DNA from: Neocallimastix lanati (nom. inval.)
Taxonomy: Eukaryota > Neocallimastigomycota > Neocallimastigomycetes > Neocallimastigales > Neocallimastigaceae
Assembly (NCBI GenBank): GCA_016946835.1
Contig: JACVTC010000031.1
Location: 534,001-598,000, forward strand
Direction: 5' to 3'
Length of the DNA: 64,000 nt
Positions 46,173 through 55,515 of the stretch are shown here, piece by piece (the first letter of the stretch is position 1; the number at the start of each line of letters is the position of its first letter). The notes beneath the pieces are model-generated. The model saw only the letters and a list, made by a program, of their open reading frames with translations. It was not told where the DNA came from and ran no database searches. A program made the translations under genes and the position numbers.

Positions 46173-46644
46173 TTCTTAAAAAATTTGTTTTATTAATATT
46201 TTTTATTAAAATATAAAATTTATTATTATTTTTTTATTATTAATTAGTTATTGTAATATTTCGAATTACTTTTAACTAGTTAATAAAAGCACAAAGAAAA
46301 ATTATTTTTTATTGAGAAATTCACGCTTATTTATACTTTTTCGGAAAAACAGTTTCGGAAAAAGTTAAGATTAACGAAAGTTCGAAAAAATTAAGTTTTC
46401 TTTCTAGAAAATGAATCTTATAGAAAAATGATAAAATAATTATTAAAATAGAACTTTCTAGTTTCATTTAGTTATATAATATTAACCAAAGAAACTCTAG
46501 AACTTTCTACAATAATTTAATTAATTAACTAAAAATAATTTAGATTGGGAAAGGGTGTGAGTCGAACCTAAGAAGTTCGGCTTCATTGTCATGGTGTATT
46601 ACCACCAGACTACAACAACAATTTTACTAACTCTACGATTCGTT
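46166..46644 (-). mobile_element. 465-bp insertion with Pol III A and B boxes inside B3
   Basis: Flanked by the 7-bp direct repeat ATTCGTT (46166-46172, 46638-46644). Deleting 46173-46637 plus one repeat keeps the B3 frame in phase. On the minus strand it begins with a tRNA-like segment: A box TAGTCTGGTGG (46612-46602) and B box GGTTCGACTC at the exact spacing of a tRNA gene, then TTTTT about 46 nt past the B box. The tRNA stems no longer pair. The rest includes a TATA-like AAAAAGTATAAATAAG core as seen in LTRs here. It could be a tRNA-derived SINE or an LTR-related composite. Confidence 0.6.
46536..46620 (-). ncRNA. tRNA-like Pol III transcription unit
   Basis: A box and B box are intact and a T5 terminator follows (about 46537-46541). 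Acceptor, anticodon and T stems do not form, so it is not a functional tRNA. A GAAG-CCGAA-CTTC hairpin sits in place of the anticodon/variable region. Confidence 0.5.
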
Positions 46645-46687
46645 ACATTCATCATAATATTGATTATTTATTTTAGCTATTTCTTCG

Positions 46688-47338
46688 TGTCAAGGATTTG
46701 ATACAAATTAATTTATATTTAATACTACAAAAATAACAATTTAATTATAAATATAATTTGTACTCCTTAAATCCTTGTACCGTTCATAACCAAATTAATA
46801 TTGTATTACATATTAATTAATATTATCCCTTTTATACATTATTGAACCCCTAATATATTAATTGATTAATATTGTATTACATATTAATTAACATTATCCC
46901 TTTTTATATTAATTAATATAGTTGAATATTATTTATAAAAATTGTTTTTTATTAATTATATTATTTTATATATTTTTATTATCTTATATTGTATATGTAT
47001 TATTCTATTACTTTATATATTAAAATTATATTTTATATTGTTATCTTTAAATTAGTATTTATTAAAATATATTATTAAATATTTTATATTGTTTTTCAAA
47101 ATATAAAAGAACTAAAAAATATTCTTTTTTAAATCTTTGTAAGATTATTATTTACAAATAATCTGATAACTTTATAATAAAACATATTAAATAAAAATAT
47201 AGTTAATTAAAAGTTTAATAATAAAATAATATTTTATATTTGAATAAATCAATTTAAAAAAATAAAATAATATCAAAAGGTTATTAGATTAAAGGCTTCC
47301 AACCAAGTTTACCCTTTAATCTAAGTACCAACTTAACA
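46688..47338 (+). repeat. 5' LTR of element A copy 2, with promoter
   Basis: TGTCAAGG to CTTAACA. TATAAAAG at 47102-47109; GTAAGATTAT at 47139-47148 is a candidate RNA 5' end, complementary to the PBS. Confidence 0.95.
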
Positions 47339-47348
47339 ATAATCTTAC
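47339..47348 (+). promoter_or_regulatory. putative self-priming PBS of element A copy 2
   Basis: ATAATCTTAC directly after the LTR; 10-nt perfect complement of 47139-47148 (11 if the last LTR base is counted). No tRNA-type TGG start. Confidence 0.6.
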
Positions 47349-47372
47349 CGCTATTTTAGAAACTTCCTTGGA

Positions 47373-48596
47373 ATGCCTAAAATTGGCCTAAGACGCTCGG
47401 GAATGTATTCAGCTAGATCGGATGAAGAAATGGATATGAATAAAGAAGACTCAGTACAACAATTGCGATCCGAAGCCACCCAAGCTTGTACCACCTTAGC
47501 AGAAGGTGTTCAACAGTTAAGAAATGATACCTCACAAGCTTGTAATAGTATAGTTTCTGGGGTGAATGAAAACTTCGTTTCCAAAGAAGACTTACAAAAT
47601 TACCATCAAGAGGTAATGAAACAATTCGGAGCTTATGATAAAATGAATAATGAAATATTGGCCTCTTTAGAATCTTTGAAGAAGGCTACCCTCTATTTTA
47701 AGCATGAATTATGTAATAAAACTCAAGTAGAAAATACTTCTTCTGGTGCTACCTCGTCGATACCGTTGACATCTGGAAATCCTACGGTAAACCTCCATTC
47801 TGTTTTCGATGATAATATCTCAACTACTACAAGATATGACAATGATCATGATGTTATCATGCAATCTGCTTACCCTATTAATATTCCTCAAGTTCCAGAT
47901 CCAGGTTTGTTTTCAGGTGATATTTCTGAAACCGAACTTTTCTGTCAACTGTGTGGGGACACATTTAAAACCTATCCATGTAAGTCTTGGCCTGAAGATT
48001 CGAAAATCAACTTTGTGCAATCAAGATTAAGAGAAGCTGCTAGAAGTTGGTACCAAACAAAATATTCCAGTAGTCCTCCTGCTTCCCTAGAGGCTCTTCT
48101 TAATGAATTAAAAGAAGCTTTTCCTGATGTTGTCAGCAAAAAGTTAAAGAAAATTAATTTAATAAATCTTAAACATTCTCATGGTAATATTAAGGACTAT
48201 ATCGATTCTTTCCGTAAACTAACAGCTGATCTTGGTTGGCCTGAAGAACCATTAGTATTATTTTTCTATAATGGTCTTCATCCAAAATTTAAAGAAGAAA
48301 TTAATAAAATGGAGAAGTTTCCAGAGAAAATAGAAGAAATTACAACAAAGTGCATATTGTTTGAATCTTCTCAAGAAACTAAATTAAAGATAAATCAATT
48401 AACCAGCAATAAAAATTATAAGAGAAAGAACTCTCATTCTTATCCCAATAGTGAAAACAAGAATAAGAAGAATAACAATTATTACAATCATAGTAAAAAT
48501 AATAACTTCCATAATAATAAATCTAAGGTTAATTCCAGTTACAACAACCGAGAAAATTATGTTACCGAAGTCCAAAAAATTAACTCAAAAAACTAG
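47373..48596 (+). CDS. gag: element A copy 2 Gag
   Basis: 407 residues, identical to the gag at 10645-11868. The ATG lies 35 bp after the LTR. It has a Gln-rich, probably coiled N terminus, a central retrotransposon-gag-like domain and an Asn/Lys-rich basic tail lacking a zinc knuckle. It ends at a TAG that directly follows the slippery heptamer. Identity of two separate copies across the whole protein indicates recent common origin. Confidence 0.92.
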   Translation: MPKIGLRRSGMYSARSDEEMDMNKEDSVQQLRSEATQACTTLAEGVQQLRNDTSQACNSIVSGVNENFVSKEDLQNYHQEVMKQFGAYDKMNNEILASLESLKKATLYFKHELCNKTQVENTSSGATSSIPLTSGNPTVNLHSVFDDNISTTTRYDNDHDVIMQSAYPINIPQVPDPGLFSGDISETELFCQLCGDTFKTYPCKSWPEDSKINFVQSRLREAARSWYQTKYSSSPPASLEALLNELKEAFPDVVSKKLKKINLINLKHSHGNIKDYIDSFRKLTADLGWPEEPLVLFFYNGLHPKFKEEINKMEKFPEKIEEITTKCILFESSQETKLKINQLTSNKNYKRKNSHSYPNSENKNKKNNNYYNHSKNNNFHNNKSKVNSSYNNRENYVTEVQKINSKN

Positions 48597-48619
48597 ATAA
48601 TGGACTTCCCAAGAAGTCC
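48587..48619 (+). promoter_or_regulatory. -1 ribosomal frameshift signal, element A copy 2
   Basis: A AAA AAC (48587-48593) in gag phase, gag stop TAG at 48594-48596, 8-nt spacer, hairpin GGACTTC-CCAA-GAAGTCC (48602-48619). The pol frame is the -1 frame and is open from 48584. Confidence 0.88.
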
Positions 48620-51600
48620 TCTCCGATTAAAACTATTCAATATAATTATCCAACTTTAAACCCTCCTCTTCCTAATTCTTTCTTTTTGTTTAAATCATTT
48701 ATCCCAACAATAAACAAAAGGAACAAAAACATTAAATTACAAACCAAATCAATGTTAGATTGTGGTTCTTACTGCAATTTTATTTCTACCAATTTAATCT
48801 CTCGGTTAAATCTTGTACCTCAAAAACTTAATAATAAAATATATATAAAAGGTATTAGTGGTGATACAGATTCCATTAATGAATTTGTGTCTTTAAATTT
48901 TCAACTAAAAATCAAAATTAACAATACGTTTCATTTAATCAAATTTAAAGAAAAATTCCTTGTGTCAAAACATATTCCAGTGGATTTACTCCTTGGAAAT
49001 CAATTTATGAAAAACTATAAAATACATTTTAGTTATGATAATCATTATCTTTACTCTACTTTCAAAATCTCAAAATTTAAATCAAGAATTATAAAGAATT
49101 TTAAACAAAATGCGAATTCAATTAATTTTTATGACGGATTACCCTATAATTACAACTTTTTAATCTATTCTTTTCTTTCAAATAAGGTATCAGAGGATTC
49201 TGAAGAACCTGATATTGAGCGTATTCCTGAACAGTATAAAGACCTTGCAATAGTCTTCAGTAAAAAGGAAGCAGATAAGCTTCCTCCCCATCGTTTAACG
49301 GACTGTGAGATCAATCTTCAACCAGGTGCTACTTTACATTATGGACCAATCTACCCGCTTACATTGGAAGAATCAGAAGTTTTAAAAGATTACATAAAGG
49401 AAAACGAAAAGAAAGGATTTATTAGAGAATCTCACTCCCCAGCCGGCTATCCTGTTCTCTTTCAAAAAAAGAGTGATGGTTCTCTCCGACTCTGCGTTGA
49501 CTACAAACGTTTAAATGCGGTTACTATTAGAAATTCCTATCCTTTACCGCTCATCAACGACATTATTGAACGAGTCAAAGGAGCCAAGTACTTTACTAAA
49601 TTGGACTTGCGCTCCGCATATAATTTAATTCGTATAAAGGAAGGCGATGAATATAAAACAGCTTTCCGTACTAAGTATGGACATTACGAATATTTAGTAA
49701 TGCCATTTGGTCTTAAAAATGCACCTGCAATCTTCCAATCTTTTATTAACTCTGTCCTTCGTCCATTCTTAGAGAAATCGGTAATACTCTACCTAGATGA
49801 CATTCTAATTTATTCTAATTCATTAGATGATCATCATCAAACTGTACGTGAGGTTCTCAAAAAGCTTATTGACAATAATTTATATGCTAAACTTTCGAAA
49901 TGTGAATTCGATAAAGAGGAAGTCGAATTCCTTGGACATATCATTTCTGGTTCTGGTGTGTCCACTGATCCAAAGAAGATCAAATCAATCAAAGAATGGC
50001 CCATTCCAAAAAACGTAAAAGAGGTTCAAAGGTTTCTTGGTCTTTGCAATTACTATAGAAGATTCGTAAGGAATTTTGCTGCTATTGCTAAACCTTTGCA
50101 TGCTTTAACCAAGAAAGGAAGGAAGTTTGTTTGGTCTAAAGATTGTGATACCTCCTTCTCAATTCTCAAAAAACGTTTAACTTCTTCCCCTCTCCTCATG
50201 CATCCTGACTTAACAAAACCTTTTATTGTTGAGTGCGATGCTAGTAACTTTGCTATTGGAGCAGTTCTTTCCCAGTATGATAATGATAATAAGCTTCATC
50301 CTATTGCTTATTTTTCTCGTAGTCTTAACAATGCCGAAATAAACTATTCGATTACCGATAAGGAACTTTTATCAATTAAAGAAGCTTTCTCATCATGGCG
50401 TCACCTTTTGTTAGGTGCTAAATTCAAGATTAAAGTTTTTACTGACCATAGAAATCTTCTATATACCCTTGGAGGAAAGATAGGTAATCAACGTCAACAT
50501 CGTTGGCATCTATTCTTCCAAGAATACGACTTTGAACTTATCTATCGCCAAGGTAAAAAGAATGGCAAACCCGATTCGTTATCCAGAAGACCAGACTACC
50601 AAAAGGAAGATATAGAGGATAAACCTGAGTTTATCTTAGACAGTAAGAATATTGGTAAAATCCCATGTTTAATTAGTATAACTAACGATCTTCTCAATAA
50701 TATTAAAATAAACTTAAAGAATGATAAGGTTGCTGAGAATCTTCGTATATATTTTTCTGAAAATAATGTCTCTCAAGGTTTCCCTTATAAACCATTTCGC
50801 AAAATGAATAAGTTTAAATTAGAAAATGATTTAATATTATACAACAATCTTATTTACATACCAGATCAACTTCGTTTAGATATTTTAACTCGTTATCATG
50901 AGAAACCTGCTGCGGGTCATTTTGGTGTCAAAAGAACTTTGGAGTTGATCTCAAGAAACTTTTGGTGGCCCAAGATGGAAGATGATGTTAAGAATTTTGT
51001 AAAGTCGTGTGAAACATGTATGAGAAACAAAAAATCTAGGCACCGAAAATTTGGGTTACTTCAACCGCTTGACGTTCCAGAAAGACCTTGGAAATCAATC
51101 GAAATTGATTTCTTATGTGGTCTTCCACCATCCAAAGGTAATACGGTGATTATGGTTGTAGTTGATAGATTTTCAAAAATGATACACCTTATTCCCTTCA
51201 AAGATATTCCAAATTCCGTACAAACAGCCAAAGCTTTTATCAATAATATCTATAAGCTCCATGGTCTACCCTATGATATTATTACGGATAGAGGTTCACA
51301 GTTTACGAGTGAACTTTGGCAAGAATTTCTATTCTTATTAAATATTAAATCGAAAATAGCTACTACTGACCACCATGAAACCGTAGGTCAAGTTGAACGA
51401 TGCAATTCTTTCATCGAACAATACCTTCGCTGTTTCTCAAGATCTTTCTATCATGATGATTGGGTTGATTTTCTTCCACTTGCTGAATTTGCTTATAACA
51501 ACTCAATTCACCCTTCCACTAACGAAACTCCCTTTTTTATCAACTATGGATTTCATCCTTACATGGATGAATATACACTACTCCCTACTTGTAACATTAA

Positions 51601-52156
51601 TCATAAAATGGTTCAAAAAGTTTATGAAAGTTTTAATCATGTTAAAGAAGTTCTTCTCCGATCCCAAGAGCTATATAAACGTTCTGCTGATAGAAAAAGA
51701 ATTACCGCTCCTTCTTACAACATTGACGATTTGGTGTGGATTCAAGCTCCTCCTTCGTTAAATATAGAATCATGCTCAAAACTAGCTCCATGCAAATTTG
51801 GTCCATACAAAGTAACCAATGTTTTACATAATAATAATTATGAAATTGAACTTAAAAATTCACCCTTTCCTAAGCATCATAATGTTTTCCACGTCTCTGA
51901 ACTCGAACCATTCACACCAGTGCCTGAAAAGTTTAGAAAACGATATAAAGATCCTGAGTCTATTAAGGATATTATTGAAATTGCGGGTTTTAGAACTAAC
52001 TATAAGAAGAAACAATACGAATATAAAATCCGTTATAAATATCGTTCCTCCTATAATTGGGTATCTTCTTCTGAAGTTGAAGATAATCCAAGAAACCAAA
52101 ATATTTTTATTAAATACATTAATAATAATAGGAAACCAGTCTCGATCTCATATAGT

Positions 52157-52162
<6 letters not shown>
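48593..52162 (+). CDS. pol: element A copy 2 Pol: protease-RT-RNase H-integrase-chromodomain
   Basis: Same domains as copy 1. Genome positions: protease DCG at about 48757, RT YLDD about 49790-49805, RNase H ECDAS about 50230, integrase HHCC about 50895-51020. The DDE core runs from IEIDF (about 51100) through TDRGSQF (51282) to VGQVERC (51386). The chromodomain-like tail is about 51960-52120. Begins by frameshift, not by its own start. It ends at TAA whose last A opens a 48-A tract. About 1189 residues without interruption. The DCG active site is unusual but present in both intact copies, so it is probably functional. Confidence 0.95.

Positions 52163-52208
<46 letters not shown>
52161..52208 (+). 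repeat. genomic poly(A) tract after pol
   Basis: 48 A beginning within the stop codon; 43 in copy 1. The only length difference between the two copies. Confidence 0.95.
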
Positions 52209-52212
<4 letters not shown>

Positions 52213-52256
52213 TTCTTTAAAAATATATATTCAACACAATTTATTTCTCCAACTAA

Positions 52257-52382
52257 TTTGAAATTCACATGGCCAATTGAACATTTATGTTCAAGTGAAT
52301 TTCAAATACTTCTTGAGTACTCTTTTGAATAAACTAATATCAAAAATATTAGTATTCTTGAATTCGCCTGGAATGCGAATTC
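52257..52382 (+). other. hairpin cluster between pol and 3' LTR
   Basis: TTTGAAATTCAC (52257-52268) pairs with GTGAATTTCAAA (52295-52306). Inside it TTGAACAT (52277-52284) pairs with ATGTTCAA (52287-52294). Next come CTAATAT/ATATTAG (52334-52352) and GAATTCGC/GCGAATTC (52360-52382). All stems are perfect. Confidence 0.8.
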
Positions 52383-52384
52383 TT

Positions 52385-52392
52385 GGAGAGAG
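52385..52392 (+). promoter_or_regulatory. polypurine tract of element A copy 2
   Basis: GGAGAGAG, then CGT, then the 3' LTR at 52396. Confidence 0.7.
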
Positions 52393-52395
52393 CGT

Positions 52396-53046
52396 TGTCA
52401 AGGATTTGATACAAATTAATTTATATTTAATACTACAAAAATAACAATTTAATTATAAATATAATTTGTACTCCTTAAATCCTTGTACCGTTCATAACCA
52501 AATTAATATTGTATTACATATTAATTAATATTATCCCTTTTATACATTATTGAACCCCTAATATATTAATTGATTAATATTGTATTACATATTAATTAAC
52601 ATTATCCCTTTTTATATTAATTAATATAGTTGAATATTATTTATAAAAATTGTTTTTTATTAATTATATTATTTTATATATTTTTATTATCTTATATTAT
52701 ATATGTATTATTCTATTACTTTATATATTAAAATTATATTTTATATTGTTATCTTTAAATTAGTATTTATTAAAATATATTATTAAATATTTTATATTGT
52801 TTTTCAAAATATAAATGAACTAAAAAATATTCTTTTTTAAATCTTTGTAAGATTATTATTTACAAATAATCTGATAACTTTATAATAAAACATATTAAAT
52901 AAAAATATAGTTAATTAAAAGTTTAATAATAAAATAATATTTTATATTTGAATAAATCAATTTAAAAAAATAAAATAATATCAAAAGGTTATTAGATTAA
53001 AGGCTTCCAACCAAGTTTACCCTTTAATCTAAGTACCAACTTAACA
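52396..53046 (+). repeat. 3' LTR of element A copy 2
   Basis: 651 bp; differs from the 5' LTR at only a few sites. One is within the TATA box (TATAAATG instead of TATAAAAG). Confidence 0.95.
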
Positions 53047-54286
53047 CTTCGTATTCACTTTCTGACAAAAGTTTACATAAACTGTTTAAGGTCGGATGAA
53101 TAAATAAACAATGATCGATTTGAGTTTTAAAGTTTAGTAACATATCATAAAAAGAGTCTTCTTTCTCAATAATTCTAAAGTCCGCATTAAATTCATAATT
53201 ATTAATTTTTACTGGTAATCGAACAATAATTCCTTCCGAGTATTCTTCATCTTGTGTTGCTAGTTGGATTCTTCCACGACTTTTTCCAACTGTTTCATAT
53301 TCACCAGGTAATTTATCAAAATACTGCTTAGTAACGATGCTTAGGTTACTACAAGAATCAATTAAAAGTTTTCCTAGTACTCCGTCAACACTTGCATCAA
53401 CCATTGCTAAGTCTTCTTCGGCTACTTCATTACTTTTACTTATGTAGCTATGATCATAGTTATTTACTAATAAAGTTCGTGCTATTACATTGTCTACAGT
53501 TCCAATTATTTTATACTTTTCTAACTTTAAACCTTGAGTTAATTGTGAACGAATTTTGGGACATGCATTCAAGAGTTGACCTATCGTAATATTGGATTTA
53601 AGATTATTTAAATCATCCATAATATTGTAAGGTTCTTTATTATTCATCATTTTGATATTCCTTTTTACTAATTGAGTATTTCCATTATTAGTTTCTTTAG
53701 TTTTTGTTGAAATTAATTTTTCCAAAGTATTAGTTTTATTTTGTTGATTATCTTTATTCATTTCTAGATTTTCTATTTCATTATCGATTACAAGTATATC
53801 TTCAGATTCAACTTTTTCCTTTCCTTTTGATGAATAATTGTTGTTTTCTTCTTTACTTTCTCTTACTCTTGTCATATTTCTTAATTCCTTTTCTTTTTGT
53901 TTTTCTTTGTTAATATTTGGTTGAGTTAAAATTGAAGGAAGTATTTGATTTTTATAAACTTTATTTGGTTTATTATGTAGCTCATTTTCTTTCCTCTTTC
54001 TTAAAGCAGGAATTGCGAAAGGACGTGGATTATCTTTTAAACTTTTATGTACTTTCTTGGAATTATTTTCTTCTTTTTCGCTGTTATTATCATTCATTTT
54101 TCTTTTTATAGCATTTATAATGATATCATCCTCACTTTCAGTTGTGTCACTAAAATCAGATTCTTCAGATTCTTCATTAAAGGAATTATTATCAATTGGA
54201 GTATTCTTAGTAAAAGTATTATTTTGTAAATTATTTAATGAAGCTATTGTTTTGTCATTGGGAGTGCTTCTGCTCCCATTTAGAAG
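53047..54286 (-). pseudogene. element B3 linker and protease, split from RT by insertions
   Basis: Entered by -1 frameshift from gag. The linker has the conserved HKSLKDNPRP, PALRKRKE and TQPNINKEK patches; the pre-protease motif is SNITIGQLLNACPKIRSQL; the protease has LLIDSCSNLSIV (DSC). No stop occurs up to the element-A insertion at 53046. Across the target site the same phase continues on the other side of element A (46687 down) for about 17 codons to a stop that lies in the Pol III-box insert, so B3 was originally one linker-protease-RT frame. Confidence 0.85.
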
Positions 54287-54292
54287 TTTAAA
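54259..54292 (-). promoter_or_regulatory. -1 frameshift signal of element B3
   Basis: Gag-phase heptamer T TTA AAC (54292-54286), gag stop TAA one codon later, 7-nt spacer, hairpin TGGGAG/CTCCCA (54278-54259, 8-nt loop). The heptamer is the type used by coronaviruses (general knowledge). Confidence 0.82.
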
Positions 54293-55191
54293 GACTTTTT
54301 GGAATATATTTCTTTTTTATTTTTTTCCATAATCTTATTTAATTGAGGGCAATAGTATGAGTAATGACCTTCTTCCTTACAGAAGAAGCAAGTTTTAACA
54401 GATAAATTTCTCATTTTCTGGGTTGATTCTTCGATAATATCTTGAGGTTTCGGTTTATTATTTGTTTGATTTGTTTGGAAAGTTTCGTTTCTTCTTTTAA
54501 GATAAAGTCTTGAAGTAGTACTGTTTTGATTATTTTGATTATGTTGGGAATTATTAACATTATAGGTATTAATATTATTGTTCCTTACAGAAAGTCTATC
54601 TACTTTCTCGGCAATTTTGAAAGCTTTCTCCATACTTATATCATCTTTAAGGGATAATTTCTTCCAGGCTTCATAATTATTTTGAATAAAATCAATATAA
54701 TCTAGTACACCAATGCGCTTTCTTCTCTTTTTATCAAGTTTAGTGTACAAAGTTCTATATCTTACATTAAAGTCTTTAATCTTTTCGTTTCTTTTAATTC
54801 GCATTGCACGAAGTTCTTTAAGAAGTAAATTTTGGTCTTCTTTAATACCGTAAAAATTTTCAAGACTTGAAATAATTTTTCCAAGAGAAGGAAATTTAAT
54901 ATCATCATCAACATTTTCTTCTTCATCATCATCTTCTTCTTCATCTGATGAATCATCACTTTCATCATCACTATCTTCTCCCAAATCTTCAATAACGCGT
55001 TGTACTTCACCAGAGCTGGTAAGTAAACAAGCATTAAATATTGTTTCTGGATCTGTAATACCTTGTATCTTGATCCAAAGTTTTAATTCAGTAGCCCAGG
55101 ATTTAATATCTAAATTGTCCTTGCTAATTTTCACAATATCTCTTAATTCTTTTTTCAATTCTTTAAAGCTCAAAGTTGTTTCCTTGGACAT
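54280..55191 (-). CDS. gag: element B3 Gag, intact
   Basis: About 303 residues. Start chosen at the ATG of MSKETTLSF (55191), which aligns with the B2 gag start; an upstream ATG would add 22 hydrophobic residues. Domain order matches B2: helical N terminus (KELKKELRDIVKISKDNLD), acidic tract (Asp/Glu/Ser, about 30 residues), capsid-like half (ELRAMRIKRNEKIKDFNVRY) and one zinc knuckle CFFCKEEGHYSYYC. Ends one codon after the slippery heptamer. Its pol is interrupted, so this copy could make capsid only. Confidence 0.85.
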   Translation of the reverse strand: MSKETTLSFKELKKELRDIVKISKDNLDIKSWATELKLWIKIQGITDPETIFNACLLTSSGEVQRVIEDLGEDSDDESDDSSDEEEDDDEEENVDDDIKFPSLGKIISSLENFYGIKEDQNLLLKELRAMRIKRNEKIKDFNVRYRTLYTKLDKKRRKRIGVLDYIDFIQNNYEAWKKLSLKDDISMEKAFKIAEKVDRLSVRNNNINTYNVNNSQHNQNNQNSTTSRLYLKRRNETFQTNQTNNKPKPQDIIEESTQKMRNLSVKTCFFCKEEGHYSYYCPQLNKIMEKNKKEIYSKKSLNF

Positions 55192-55365
55192 TTTGTTTAA
55201 ATATTTCTTGTTGTATATTAATGAGGTGATTAAATAAGAATAAATTTGGAAATACAACTTTAAAAATATAATTTAATAGGTAATTTAATATCGAATCAAT
55301 TTTTAAAACAATATATTTTAGTAACTTTTGAAAATAATAATTTTATTTGCTTTCTTTAGTAGATA

Positions 55366-55515
55366 TAAGCTCGAAATCCTTATCGACAACTTAGTAGAAA
55401 TTATAAAGCACGAGGTTCTTTTCGACAACTTAATAGAATAATTTTAAGTTCGAAATCTTTATCGACAACTTAATAGAATATTTTTCAAGCTCGAAATCTT
55501 TATCGACCACTTGAA
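55366..55515 (-). ncRNA. four hairpin modules in the B3 leader
   Basis: Hairpins at 55366-55393, 55404-55433, 55444-55473 and 55484-55515, each AAGYTCGA...TCGACMACTT on the plus strand, with variable outer pairs (TTCAAG/CTTGAA, TTAAG/CTTAA). Same internal-loop design as in the element-F leader. Confidence 0.6.

Larger units (their letters stand above)
46683..53051 (+). mobile_element. element A copy 2, complete
   Basis: LTRs 46688-47338 and 52396-53046 (651 bp each), TSD CTTCG at 46683-46687 and 53047-53051. Nested in the B3 coding region, 44 bp from the Pol III-box insert, and transcribed away from it. Gag and pol are intact and nearly identical to copy 1, so both transpositions are recent. 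Confidence 0.96.

Noticed and set aside
46536-46620. Functional tRNA gene
   Set aside because: A and B boxes and spacing fit, but acceptor, anticodon and T stems do not pair and position 33 is not T; kept as a Pol III-like unit only.
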